A program made the position numbers and the translations under genes. Below are positions 1 to 5,105 of a stretch of 5,105 nucleotides of DNA, piece after piece. Under the pieces are notes generated by a model, which saw only the letters and a program-made list of their open reading frames with translations, ran no database searches and was not told where the DNA came from. Position 1 is the stretch's first letter; the number at the start of each line of letters is the position of its first letter. Source of the DNA: Gemmatimonadaceae bacterium (lineage in GTDB: Bacteria; Gemmatimonadota; Gemmatimonadetes; Gemmatimonadales; Gemmatimonadaceae); assembly GCA_025936015.1 (NCBI GenBank), contig JAICUE010000236.1:1-5105 (forward strand), written 5' to 3'.

Positions 1-108
1 GAGATGAAACGCGATCTCGTCGTCGACGGCTGCTTCGACGCGCCGCCGGAAGGGCAGGCGGAACGCCCGACGCCAGCCCGGCGGCCGGTCGTCGGCCGGA
101 TCAGGCAT
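1..108 (-). CDS. N-terminus of an ADOP-type FtsX/MacB-like permease (3' part beyond window)
   Basis: Only the first 36 codons are in the window and the frame is open at the left edge. It starts at ATG 108-106, inside the end of padR, giving the 8-base overlap ATGCCTGA with the padR stop. The visible peptide begins MPDPADDRPPGW, continues through an Arg-rich stretch (residues 13-23) and ends in VDDEIAFHL (28-36). In ADOP permeases a basic segment followed by a D-D/E-E-L/I-x-F-H-L motif forms the cytoplasmic N-terminal region before the first membrane helix. The position directly behind a PadR gene of the ADOP-associated type strengthens the call. The Shine-Dalgarno is weak (GAGCG at about 10 bases), so translation probably couples to padR. 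Function is inferred: an inner-membrane permease of the MacB/FtsX superfamily with no ATPase in view. The substrate is unknown. Confidence 0.8.
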   Translation of the reverse strand, partial: MPDPADDRPPGWRRAFRLPFRRRVEAAVDDEIAFHL

Positions 109-451
109 CGGCGACGCTCGAAGTGGCGCGCAGCGCCACGGCGATGGCTTCGGCATAGCGATGCCAGGCCGGCGCCTGCGCGCGGAACTGCGCGCGACCG
201 GTCGGCGTGAGGCGGTAGAATTTCGCGCGGCGATTGTTGTCGGAGATCCCCCACTCCGTCTTCACCCATCCCTTCCGCTCGAGGCGATGCAGCGCGGGAT
301 AGAGCGTCCCCTCCTCGATGGAGAGGGCATCGTCCGTCGCCTGCTCGATCCACTCGGCCACCGAGTACCCGTGACGCGGGCCCCACGAGATGGCTTTCAG
401 GATCAGCAGATCGAGGCTGCTGCGAAGGAGGTCGGACTGGGCGTCGGGCAT
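101..451 (-). CDS. PadR-family transcriptional regulator (ADOP-associated type)
   Basis: A 116-residue winged-helix DNA-binding protein. The N-terminal LLRSSLDLLILKA (residues 8-20) and GPRHGYSVAEWI (24-35) are the PadR helix 1/2 signature. The recognition helix is EEGTLYPALHRLERKGW (46-62), followed by the wing EWGISDNNRRAKFYRLTPTGR (67-87, in two parts around DNN). The EWG-x-S-x-NNRRAK-x-Y pattern is typical of the short PadR proteins paired with acidobacterial ADOP permeases. The C-terminal dimerisation part is short (about residues 88-116), as usual for this subgroup. The frame is open 26 codons further upstream, but that extension does not look PadR-like, and AAGGGA lies 4 bases before ATG 451. 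The stop overlaps the start of the next permease by 8 bases, so the two are probably co-transcribed. The expected role is repression of its own operon. The inducer is unknown. Confidence 0.93.
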   Translation of the reverse strand: MPDAQSDLLRSSLDLLILKAISWGPRHGYSVAEWIEQATDDALSIEEGTLYPALHRLERKGWVKTEWGISDNNRRAKFYRLTPTGRAQFRAQAPAWHRYAEAIAVALRATSSVADA

Positions 452-455
452 TGCT

Positions 456-461
456 TCCCTT
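456..461 (-). promoter_or_regulatory. Ribosome binding site of padR
   Basis: Minus-strand AAGGGA ends 4 bases before ATG 451-449. It supports this start over the in-frame upstream start at 529, which would add 26 residues not found in PadR proteins. Confidence 0.6.
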
Positions 462-477
462 GTGTGGCGATGGGAGG

Positions 478-508
478 CAATGATGCAGCCGTTTCCATTG
501 TCACGCAA
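478..508 (-). promoter_or_regulatory. Candidate promoter/operator of padR
   Basis: In the 132-base gap between the permease stop and padR, the minus strand has TTGCGT (508-503), a 17-base spacer and CATCAT (485-480). These are a weak -35 (3 of 6 matches to consensus) and a fair -10 (4 of 6). An inverted repeat CAATG-N13-CATTG (500-478) covers the spacer and the -10, where a repressor would be expected to sit. PadR proteins often autoregulate from such sites, but the arms are only 5 bases and the match may be chance. If real, padR and the following permease have their own transcript, separate from the upstream permease. Confidence 0.25.
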
Positions 509-583
509 GGGGAGCACGTCTGGAGGCACGCTGGCGTATCACCGCGCCGCCTGGAAGACGACACTGGCAATGCGTGTCCGTGG

Positions 584-3025
584 CTACTCGGCGCGGAGTG
601 CCATCGCCGGGTCGACGCGCGCGGCGCGCCGGGCGGGAAGCCAGCTTGCGAGAGCGGCCGTGGCAAGCAGCACGAACGCCGCGCCGAGAATGGCGATCGG
701 GTCTCCCGCACTGACGCCGTAGAGAAAACCTCGCAGAACGGGGGTCACGAGCGCATACAGGACGAGACCCCCGAATATGCCGCCGACAACCAGGATCAGC
801 GCGCGCAGCACGATGGATCGCGCCAGTCGCCGCGGGTCGGCACCCAGCGCGATGCGGATCCCGACTTCGCGCGTTCGAAGCGCGACCGTGTATGCGATGA
901 CGCCGTACAGCCCGATTGCCCCGAGCAGGAGCGTAATGGCCGCCGCTGCAGTCATCGCCGCGAGAATGAACGACACGCGCGCGGTGGAGGCGCGGACGAT
1001 ATCGCTCATCGTCTCGACGTTGAAGATCGGGACGCTGGGATCGAGATCGCGAACGATCCGCCGGATGGGTGCGACGATGCTGTTCGCTGAGCCGCCCGTC
1101 TTCACGACGAGAGCCATCGTCCGCCGGGCGGCGGGCTCCCTCATTGCGTCGACGGGGACTGCCTGGGCGATGTAAGCGTTAGGCGAAGGCGGCGTCGCCA
1201 GGTCGTGATCGCGAACGTCGCCGACGACACCGATTACCGTGTAGGTGGCGCCTGCCGGTGCGATGGAAACCCGCCGACCGATCGCTTCGCCAACGGGAAT
1301 GCGGTCGAAGACCGTGCGAACCGCGCGCTGGCTCAGGACGATCTCGCCATCGTGTTGTGCCCCGAGCGATCCGAAGCTGCGCCCGGCGAGGACGGGAATC
1401 TTCATGCTGGTGAAATACTCGCCGCCGATCGCGACGAACTGCATGAGCGGGGTCCGGCCGTCATCGCGGCGGACCGGGAGCTGGCGCGCTTCGCCGTCGA
1501 CGAGCGGGAGCCTGGCGGTAACGCCGGCGGCGATCACGCCCGGCAGTGCCGCGACCGACTCGGTCAGTCTCGCATAAAATGCCACCGACGCAGAATCGTC
1601 GTAGTGTGTGAACGGCAGCTGCGTCCACATCGTTATGACATTCGCGGCGTCGAATCCCGGTCGTTCCTGGTTCAGCCGCTGAAACGTCCGCAGCAACAAC
1701 GCCGATCCGGCGACGACGGCGAATGCCACGGCGAGCTGCAATGCGGCGATCGTCGAGCGAAACCGCTGACGAGCTCTCCCCGCGGTCTCGCCGCGCCCGC
1801 CATCGCGCAGATTGATCGAGAGTGCCGTGCTCCCGATGCGGACCGTCGGTATGATGGTGCAGACGAGTGCCGCGACCGCCGACACGGCAAGCACGAACAC
1901 GATCGTTGCCGGACCAACGTGAACTTCCGCGAGCCGAGGAACGTCGGCTGGCCCGTACACCGCCAGCGCACGTATCGCCGCCCACGCGCCGAGCAGCGCG
2001 GCACTCCCGGCAACCGTCGCCAGCACGAGCGACTCGCCGAGAAAATGCGCTGCGATTCGGAACCGACTCGCGCCGAGTGCTTCGCGCACCGCAAGCTCGA
2101 GCTGGCGGGCGTCGGCACGTATCAACATGAGATTCGTGACATTCGCCAACGCGACCAGGAGCACGAGGCCGGATGCCGCCGCCAGGAGCCACAGCGTCGG
2201 CGCTATCGCGTTGGTCATCTCCTCGCGGAGCGGCACGACGACGGGTGAGGGCCTCGCCTGTTCGAGCCATGACACGGTGGAGGGCCCGGACGCCAGTCGC
2301 GGGAAGTACGCGGCGATTCGGGGGAGTAAGGACGCGAGCTCGCGCTGCGCATCCTCCGCATTCGCGCCTTGGGCAAGTCGCGCCACGCTCCAGTAGGCAA
2401 AGTCCCCCATTCCCGTTTCGTCGCGGTCGACTCGCGCCGAAAGCCAGAGCTTCGTGTCGGCCGCGGGGAAGACGAATCGCCGTGGCATCACTCCTATGAT
2501 CTGTCGCGGGACGCTGTTGACGATCAGCGTCTTTCCAATGACATCCGCCGCCGCGCCGAAGTAGGTGCGCCACATCGACTCACTGAGAATCACGACGTCG
2601 GGCGCGCCGGCATGATCTTCGTCGTCCGTGAACGAGCGTCCGAGAATCGGCTTGACCTGCAGCAGCGGGATCGTCGACGCCGTGACCCAGGTCGCGGTGA
2701 CTCGCAGCGCGTCGGGCACGCCGCCGGTCGGGTCGATGTTCGCATTCCCCGTTCTATAGAATCCGATGTCGTCGATGCGCCGCGCGAGGCGCTTGTACGT
2801 CACGTAGATCGCCGGCGGCTGCTGGATGCGCTGCAACTCGGCCGAGCGAAGGCCGACGCTCACGAGTCGGTCGGGATGGCCGTAGGGCAGGGGATCGAGG
2901 AGGACGCCGTACACGATCGCGAAGGCTGCAGCGACCGAGCCGATCCCGAGAGCGAGCGTCAGGACCGCCGCAATCGTGAAGACCGGCGTGCGAAGCAGTG
3001 ATCTCAGCGGACGCGTCAACGACAT
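584..3025 (-). CDS. ADOP-type MacB/FtsX-like ABC transporter permease, complete
   Basis: An 813-residue inner-membrane protein with the duplicated permease architecture of ADOP proteins. There is a first membrane helix (about 14-42, after RPLRSLLRTPVFT), a periplasmic MacB-like core domain (about 45-265), and a first FtsX domain with three helices (about 276-300, 330-352, 372-394). A linking helix (about 427-446) leads to a second periplasmic domain (about 450-675) and a second FtsX domain (about 686-712, 738-762, 776-797). The FtsX hallmark appears twice: QLELAVREALGAS (308-320) and RTREVGIRIALGAD (717-730). The C-terminus ARRAARVDPAMALRAE is also typical. ATG 3025 is preferred over the in-frame GTG 3031 because GGAGG sits 8 bases before the ATG but only 2 before the GTG. 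It begins directly at the first helix, without the basic D-D-E-x-x-F-H-L extension seen in the permease after padR. No ABC ATPase is encoded nearby, so energy source and substrate are unknown. Confidence 0.93.
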   Translation of the reverse strand: MSLTRPLRSLLRTPVFTIAAVLTLALGIGSVAAAFAIVYGVLLDPLPYGHPDRLVSVGLRSAELQRIQQPPAIYVTYKRLARRIDDIGFYRTGNANIDPTGGVPDALRVTATWVTASTIPLLQVKPILGRSFTDDEDHAGAPDVVILSESMWRTYFGAAADVIGKTLIVNSVPRQIIGVMPRRFVFPAADTKLWLSARVDRDETGMGDFAYWSVARLAQGANAEDAQRELASLLPRIAAYFPRLASGPSTVSWLEQARPSPVVVPLREEMTNAIAPTLWLLAAASGLVLLVALANVTNLMLIRADARQLELAVREALGASRFRIAAHFLGESLVLATVAGSAALLGAWAAIRALAVYGPADVPRLAEVHVGPATIVFVLAVSAVAALVCTIIPTVRIGSTALSINLRDGGRGETAGRARQRFRSTIAALQLAVAFAVVAGSALLLRTFQRLNQERPGFDAANVITMWTQLPFTHYDDSASVAFYARLTESVAALPGVIAAGVTARLPLVDGEARQLPVRRDDGRTPLMQFVAIGGEYFTSMKIPVLAGRSFGSLGAQHDGEIVLSQRAVRTVFDRIPVGEAIGRRVSIAPAGATYTVIGVVGDVRDHDLATPPSPNAYIAQAVPVDAMREPAARRTMALVVKTGGSANSIVAPIRRIVRDLDPSVPIFNVETMSDIVRASTARVSFILAAMTAAAAITLLLGAIGLYGVIAYTVALRTREVGIRIALGADPRRLARSIVLRALILVVGGIFGGLVLYALVTPVLRGFLYGVSAGDPIAILGAAFVLLATAALASWLPARRAARVDPAMALRAE

Positions 3026-3033
3026 ACGCACGA

Positions 3034-3038
3034 CCTCC
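3034..3038 (-). promoter_or_regulatory. Ribosome binding site of the complete permease
   Basis: Minus-strand GGAGG lies 8 bases before ATG 3025-3023 and only 2 bases before the alternative GTG 3031-3029. It therefore decides for the ATG. Confidence 0.75.
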
Positions 3039-3048
3039 GGACGTTGGC

Positions 3049-3089
3049 AAAAACTTCTCCGGCATTGCCGATGCTGGCGGCGAAGCCGC
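3049..3089 (-). terminator. Weak tandem stem-loops followed by a T-run, possible terminator or attenuator
   Basis: In the 69-base gap between the second GNAT gene and the permease, the minus strand has GCGGC-TTC-GCCGC (3089-3077), starting 5 bases after the GNAT stop. CGGC-AAT-GCCG and then TTTTT (3053-3049) follow. Both stems are short (5 and 4 bp), and several unpaired bases separate the second stem from the T-run, so this is at best an inefficient terminator. The permease ribosome binding site begins only about ten bases further on, and no clear promoter lies between. Confidence 0.25.
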
Positions 3090-3094
3090 GAACG

Positions 3095-3673
3095 TTAGGG
3101 AAGCGCCTTGCGCCAAAGCAGCTGGATCTCTGCAGGGAGATCGCGGTACGCCCCTCGAACGGCGCGTTCGAGTCGGAAACCGGCGCGCGCGTAGAAGCGG
3201 CACGCCGGGACGTTGATCTGTTGTGTCTCGACTCTGAGCGCAACGGCCCCGCGCCGAATTGCCGCATCCTCGGCGGCGCGGAGAAGCGCGGACCCGACTC
3301 CGCGACCCCGGCTCGTCGGAGCAACGCGCACATCCCATATGAGGGTGCAATCCCGGCAATCGTGGAGCAGTTCGATCTGCGGATCATCGTGAATGATCAC
3401 CATACCGCCGACGCGCTGACTGTCAACGAATGCCGCGAGGATCGTCCAACGCGAGACGTCGAAGACGTTCTGCCAGTCGGAGGGTCGACCGCCCGGTTCG
3501 GCATCGTAGTCCTTCCAGTACGGTGTCCCGAGTCTCGTGGCGGCAGCGGCATCGCCTCGAAGCAAATTGGCGATGGCCTGGTCGTCGAAGACTTCGAAAA
3601 CCGAAAAGCCGATTGGTATCCACGCGTAGTCCGCCAGGTGAGTGACATCGTCTTCCACGATCGCGACGGACAT
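3095..3673 (-). CDS. GNAT-family N-acetyltransferase, streptothricin-acetyltransferase-like signature
   Basis: A 192-residue cytosolic protein of the GNAT fold, expected to transfer acetyl from acetyl-CoA to an amine. The acetyl-CoA pyrophosphate-binding motif is RGRGVG (122-127), inside DVRVAPTSRGRGVGSALL (114-131). The following strand and helix read VETQQINVPACRFYARAGF (148-166). The ETQ-x-x-N-V-x-AC-x-FY-x-x-x-GF pattern, with a downstream Y and a terminal E-x-x-LLWRK, recalls SatA-type streptothricin acetyltransferases. Many uncharacterised GNATs share it, so the substrate is not assigned. The N-terminal third (about 1-75), with Trp and acidic residues, resembles no domain I recognise. 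The ATG overlaps the previous gene's stop as TGATG, with no good Shine-Dalgarno, so it is probably translated by coupling. The permease follows after 69 bases. Confidence 0.9.
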   Translation of the reverse strand: MSVAIVEDDVTHLADYAWIPIGFSVFEVFDDQAIANLLRGDAAAATRLGTPYWKDYDAEPGGRPSDWQNVFDVSRWTILAAFVDSQRVGGMVIIHDDPQIELLHDCRDCTLIWDVRVAPTSRGRGVGSALLRAAEDAAIRRGAVALRVETQQINVPACRFYARAGFRLERAVRGAYRDLPAEIQLLWRKALP

Positions 3674-4185
3674 CAGCGGAGGACGAGCACGAGCTCTGCG
3701 ACCTGTGTGTCGTCGGGATCGACGCGCTCCTCATGTTCGATGGTGAAGCCGCACTTCTCGAGGACGCGGATCGAGCCGACGTTATGCCCGGCCACATGCG
3801 CGTGAACGGGACGCTCGGTCACCAGCTGCAGGAAAGCGGTGAGCGCCTTTGTAGCGACACCCTTGCCCCAATGCTCCTTGCCGATCCAGTAACCGACGAG
3901 GCGGACACCATCCTCGGACCAGCTCCCGATGTTGCCTGCGACCGCGCCGTCGACGAGGATCGTTTGCTTGGTTGTTGCCGGGTTGCCGAGAATGTTCGTC
4001 GCCCAATGGGCGTCGAACGCTGCGCGGTCGCGGGGCGGGAAGGCGGCCATGCGCGTTGCGTCGGGGTCGAGCTGATGTTCGTAGAAGACGGAGAGGTCGT
4101 CGGGCTCGATGTCGCGGAGCCGCACCTGATCGCCCCGGGTGAGGCGTCCGCCTGACGCTCGATTGGTTCGCTGGTCGCGTCTCAC
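3673..4185 (-). CDS. GNAT-family N-acetyltransferase, RimJ/RimL-like
   Basis: A protein of about 170 residues matching the Acetyltransf_3 (RimJ/RimL) branch of GNAT. VRLRDIEPDDLSVFYEHQ forms the first strand and helix (about 21-38). GYWIGKEHWGKGVATKAL (98-115) is the acetyl-CoA-binding motif A. GHNVGSIRVLEKCGF (133-147) is motif B, with the conserved Asn and the GF end. Proteins of this branch acetylate protein N-termini, amino sugars or small amines; the substrate here is unknown. The start is uncertain. GTG 4185 overlaps the zinc-ribbon stop as GTGA, a common coupling arrangement, and is used here although it lacks a Shine-Dalgarno. GTG 4125 would give 150 residues starting exactly at the first strand. 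The frame is open further up to 4281, but that part lies inside the zinc-ribbon gene and does not look like protein of this family. The 3' end overlaps the next GNAT gene by one base. Confidence 0.9.
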   Translation of the reverse strand: MRRDQRTNRASGGRLTRGDQVRLRDIEPDDLSVFYEHQLDPDATRMAAFPPRDRAAFDAHWATNILGNPATTKQTILVDGAVAGNIGSWSEDGVRLVGYWIGKEHWGKGVATKALTAFLQLVTERPVHAHVAGHNVGSIRVLEKCGFTIEHEERVDPDDTQVAELVLVLR

Positions 4186-4406
4186 GCCAGTGGCGCATAG
4201 GACTCGACGCCCCGGCAGGGTGGGCATCGGAAAGTCGTGACCACCACCCGCTGGTGCCCCGTCAGCTTGAGCCTCGTCCACACGCTCCGCTCGGGCACGC
4301 CGTCAACCCAGGAGCTTTGCGCGAGCCCACCGTGCGTCTGCTCGAGCACGAACCCGGGCTCCATCGTACGGCTGCATTTCGAACACTCGGGTGCTCGATC
4401 GGTCAT
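4182..4406 (-). CDS. Small zinc-ribbon protein (DUF6487-like)
   Basis: A 74-residue protein with two Cys pairs suited to bind one zinc ion: ECSKC (Cys8, Cys11) and RCPPC (Cys61, Cys64). Between them lies a conserved-looking core: MEPGFVLEQTHGG (15-27), WVDGVPERSVWTRLKL (33-48) and VVTTFRC (55-61). It ends in ESYAPLA. The layout CxxC-x3-MExGF...W-x-x-G-x-P-x-x-S-x-W...YRC-x-x-C...LESYA matches a widespread family of short uncharacterised zinc-ribbon proteins that I recall as DUF6487; the family name is from memory. Here the usual CG after the last Cys pair is RG. ATG 4406 is chosen because AGGAG lies 7 bases upstream. The open frame reaches 4601, but the extra 65 residues are low-complexity Arg/Ala/Ser sequence. 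It is the first gene of the cassette with the two GNAT genes. Function is unknown; zinc binding is inferred. Confidence 0.82.
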   Translation of the reverse strand: MTDRAPECSKCSRTMEPGFVLEQTHGGLAQSSWVDGVPERSVWTRLKLTGHQRVVVTTFRCPPCRGVESYAPLA

Positions 4407-4413
4407 GACGCTT

Positions 4414-4418
4414 CTCCT
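4414..4418 (-). promoter_or_regulatory. Ribosome binding site of the zinc-ribbon gene
   Basis: Minus-strand AGGAG (within CGAGGAGAAGCGTC) ends 7 bases before ATG 4406-4404. It is the best Shine-Dalgarno in the window. It fixes the start of this gene and marks the beginning of the three-gene translational unit, since neither GNAT gene has a comparable site. Confidence 0.8.
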
Positions 4419-4514
4419 CGAAAGTCTCGACTGTGTGCGGACGCTCGAACTAACCTGCGAGCGAGCCGCTCGAAACGCGAGTGCGGCCCCGTAGCGTCGG
4501 TGACCGTCATGCCG

Positions 4515-4540
4515 CGCGGCCGCCGCACGACGCGGCCGCG
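4515..4540. repeat. Perfect 9-bp GC-only inverted repeat (hairpin)
   Basis: CGCGGCCGC (4515-4523) and GCGGCCGCG (4532-4540) are exact reverse complements separated by the 8-base loop CGCACGAC. All nine pairs are G-C, so the RNA stem would be very stable. It lies 109 bases before the zinc-ribbon start and 150 bases after the permease stop. No T-run follows on either strand, so it is not a canonical intrinsic terminator. It could act as a T-less terminator, protect a 3' end, or sit in a 5' leader. In such GC-rich DNA some hairpins of this size arise by chance. Confidence 0.5.
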
Positions 4541-4689
4541 GGGGCGACGAGGGGTGCAGGAATACCCGCTCCAGATCCAAGGTCCGCGAGAAGACGTACA
4601 CGCGGGAGCCGGCCGGCCAGGCGCGTTAGGCACGCTGCGCGCGCCGCCTCAGAGTTGCGGCGGCGGCTGTTGGCGTCGGAAAAAATCCG

Positions 4690-5105
4690 TCAGTAATCCC
4701 GCAGCGCGTCGGTCGGCTGCACCGAAAGCGCCCGTCGCGTCGGAACGACGCACGCGAACAGGCACACCGCCGTCATCACCGCCGCATACACGCCGAGCAT
4801 CAGGACCTGGCCCGCGGAAGGGAAGCCCGTCTTCATCATCCCCGTCATGTAAGCGACGAGAACGACCCCGGCGATCAGCCCGATGCCGAGTTGCCGCAGC
4901 GGCTGCGCGAATACCGCGCTGACGATGTGCCTTGGCCTCCCCCCAAGCGCGATGCGCACGCCAATCTCGCGCGTGCGGCGCGACACCGCGAACGACATCA
5001 CGGCATAGATCGCGAAGAGGGAAAGCACGAGCACCATCGCGCTGACGATCGTCGTCATCCTGACCCAGAATCGGTGGAACTCGACTTCCGGGTTCACCAC
5101 ATCCC
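4690..5105 (-). CDS. C-terminal part of an ADOP-type FtsX/MacB-like permease (5' part beyond window)
   Basis: The frame is open through the right edge, and the last 137 residues plus the TGA stop (4692-4690) are visible. They cover the last FtsX domain: helix about 18-40, the cytoplasmic hallmark SRRTREIGVRIALGG (41-55), helix about 70-90 and helix about 98-120. The C-terminus PTRRALSVQPTDALRDY (121-137) is the usual end of this family. The hallmark corresponds to RTREVGIRIALGAD in the complete permease of the window, but the rest is clearly diverged, so this is a separate paralog and not a recent copy. The soluble domains and the N-terminus are outside the window, so full length and subtype cannot be told. 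The apparent GTG at 5100 is an internal valine, not a start, because the sequence continues in frame. Substrate and partner ATPase are unknown. Confidence 0.9.
   Translation of the reverse strand, partial: DVVNPEVEFHRFWVRMTTIVSAMVLVLSLFAIYAVMSFAVSRRTREIGVRIALGGRPRHIVSAVFAQPLRQLGIGLIAGVVLVAYMTGMMKTGFPSAGQVLMLGVYAAVMTAVCLFACVVPTRRALSVQPTDALRDY

Larger units (their letters stand above)
4407..4689. other. Intergenic region between a permease and the zinc-ribbon gene
   Basis: These 283 bases hold no supportable gene on either strand. They should contain the end of the permease transcript and the start of the zinc-ribbon/GNAT transcript. I see no convincing -35/-10 pair. The best minus-strand candidate is TTTCGA-N16-TTAGTT (about 4475-4448), which is weak. 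Two GC stem-loops are present: the strong one at 4515-4540, listed separately, and a 7-bp stem at 4642-4665 with a 10-base loop and no T-run on either side. Confidence 0.5.

Noticed and set aside
82..98. Stem-loop CGGCCG-GTCGT-CGGCCG just after the padR stop, as a terminator
   Set aside because: It has no T-run and lies inside the coding start of the next permease, so a terminator function is unlikely.
161..1090. Plus-strand open frame of 309 codons opposite padR and the permease
   Set aside because: It lies antisense to two recognisable genes. Its translation is Arg/Asp/Gly-rich low-complexity sequence with no family signature, as expected for a shadow frame in GC-rich DNA.
1205..2248. Plus-strand open frame of 347 codons opposite the permease
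   Set aside because: Fully antisense to a well-supported permease. The composition is highly charged, with no hydrophobic core or motif.
1461..2573. Minus-strand open frame of 370 codons inside the permease, in another frame
   Set aside because: The translation is extremely Arg-rich and overlaps the continuous ADOP reading frame, which has clear domains. It gives no evidence for a frameshift product.
3044..3805. Plus-strand open frame of 253 codons opposite the GNAT genes
   Set aside because: Antisense to two GNAT genes with intact motifs; its own translation shows no recognisable domain.
4407..4601. Upstream extension of the zinc-ribbon protein to 139 residues
   Set aside because: The extra 65 residues are low-complexity and lack the family pattern, while a strong ribosome binding site marks the ATG at 4406.
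4624..4633. GTTAGGC-type sequence, possibly an integron attC end, near a GNAT cassette
   Set aside because: The 7-mer fits the attC core pattern, but no matching RYYYAAC partner at a suitable distance is found. Similar GTTAGG strings occur elsewhere in the window, including inside the permease gene.
4677..4689. CGGA-AAAAA-TCCG palindrome with a T6 run on the minus strand after the right-edge permease stop
   Set aside because: The stem is only 4 bp and the T-run forms the loop instead of following a stem. It does not fit an intrinsic terminator.
4254..4922. Plus-strand open frame of 222 codons across the intergenic gap
   Set aside because: The protein is dominated by Arg, Pro, Ser and Ala. 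It covers the zinc-ribbon and permease genes on the opposite strand and has no good ribosome binding site that I can see.

Overview
This is a GC-rich chromosomal window in which every supportable gene lies on the minus strand, so the region is read from high coordinates to low. The gene content points to a Gemmatimonadota- or Acidobacteriota-like soil bacterium: three separate MacB/FtsX-type permeases of the 'acidobacterial duplicated orphan permease' (ADOP) kind, one next to a PadR-type regulator. The phylum call is an inference from gene content and base composition; no marker gene is present.

Layout in transcription order: (1) the last 137 residues of an ADOP-type permease running in from the right edge (5105-4690); (2) a 283-base gap with one strong GC hairpin and no gene; (3) a tight three-gene cassette of a 74-residue zinc-ribbon protein (4406-4182), a RimJ/RimL-like GNAT acetyltransferase (4185-3673, GTGA overlap) and a second GNAT with a streptothricin-acetyltransferase-like signature (3673-3095, TGATG overlap); (4) a complete 813-residue ADOP-type permease (3025-584), 69 bases further on; (5) a 116-residue PadR regulator (451-101) behind a 132-base gap that may hold its promoter; (6) the first 36 codons of a third ADOP permease (108-1), overlapping the padR stop by 8 bases and cut by the left edge.

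The most informative result is item 6. The reading frame continues off the window, but it starts with the Arg-rich, D-D-E-x-x-F-H-L N-terminus typical of ADOP proteins. That makes padR the first gene of a regulator-permease pair whose permease is mostly outside the window. The complete permease upstream of padR lacks this N-terminal extension and is a different subtype. No ABC ATPase is present for any of the permeases, which fits the 'orphan' label. The zinc-ribbon/GNAT cassette looks like a small co-translated accessory unit placed between permease genes. Nothing in the sequence shows that it works with the permeases.

I do not see a convincing undescribed system here. The window is mostly an ADOP-rich neighbourhood with a small acetyltransferase cassette. 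Long open frames on the plus strand are composition-driven shadows and were left out.
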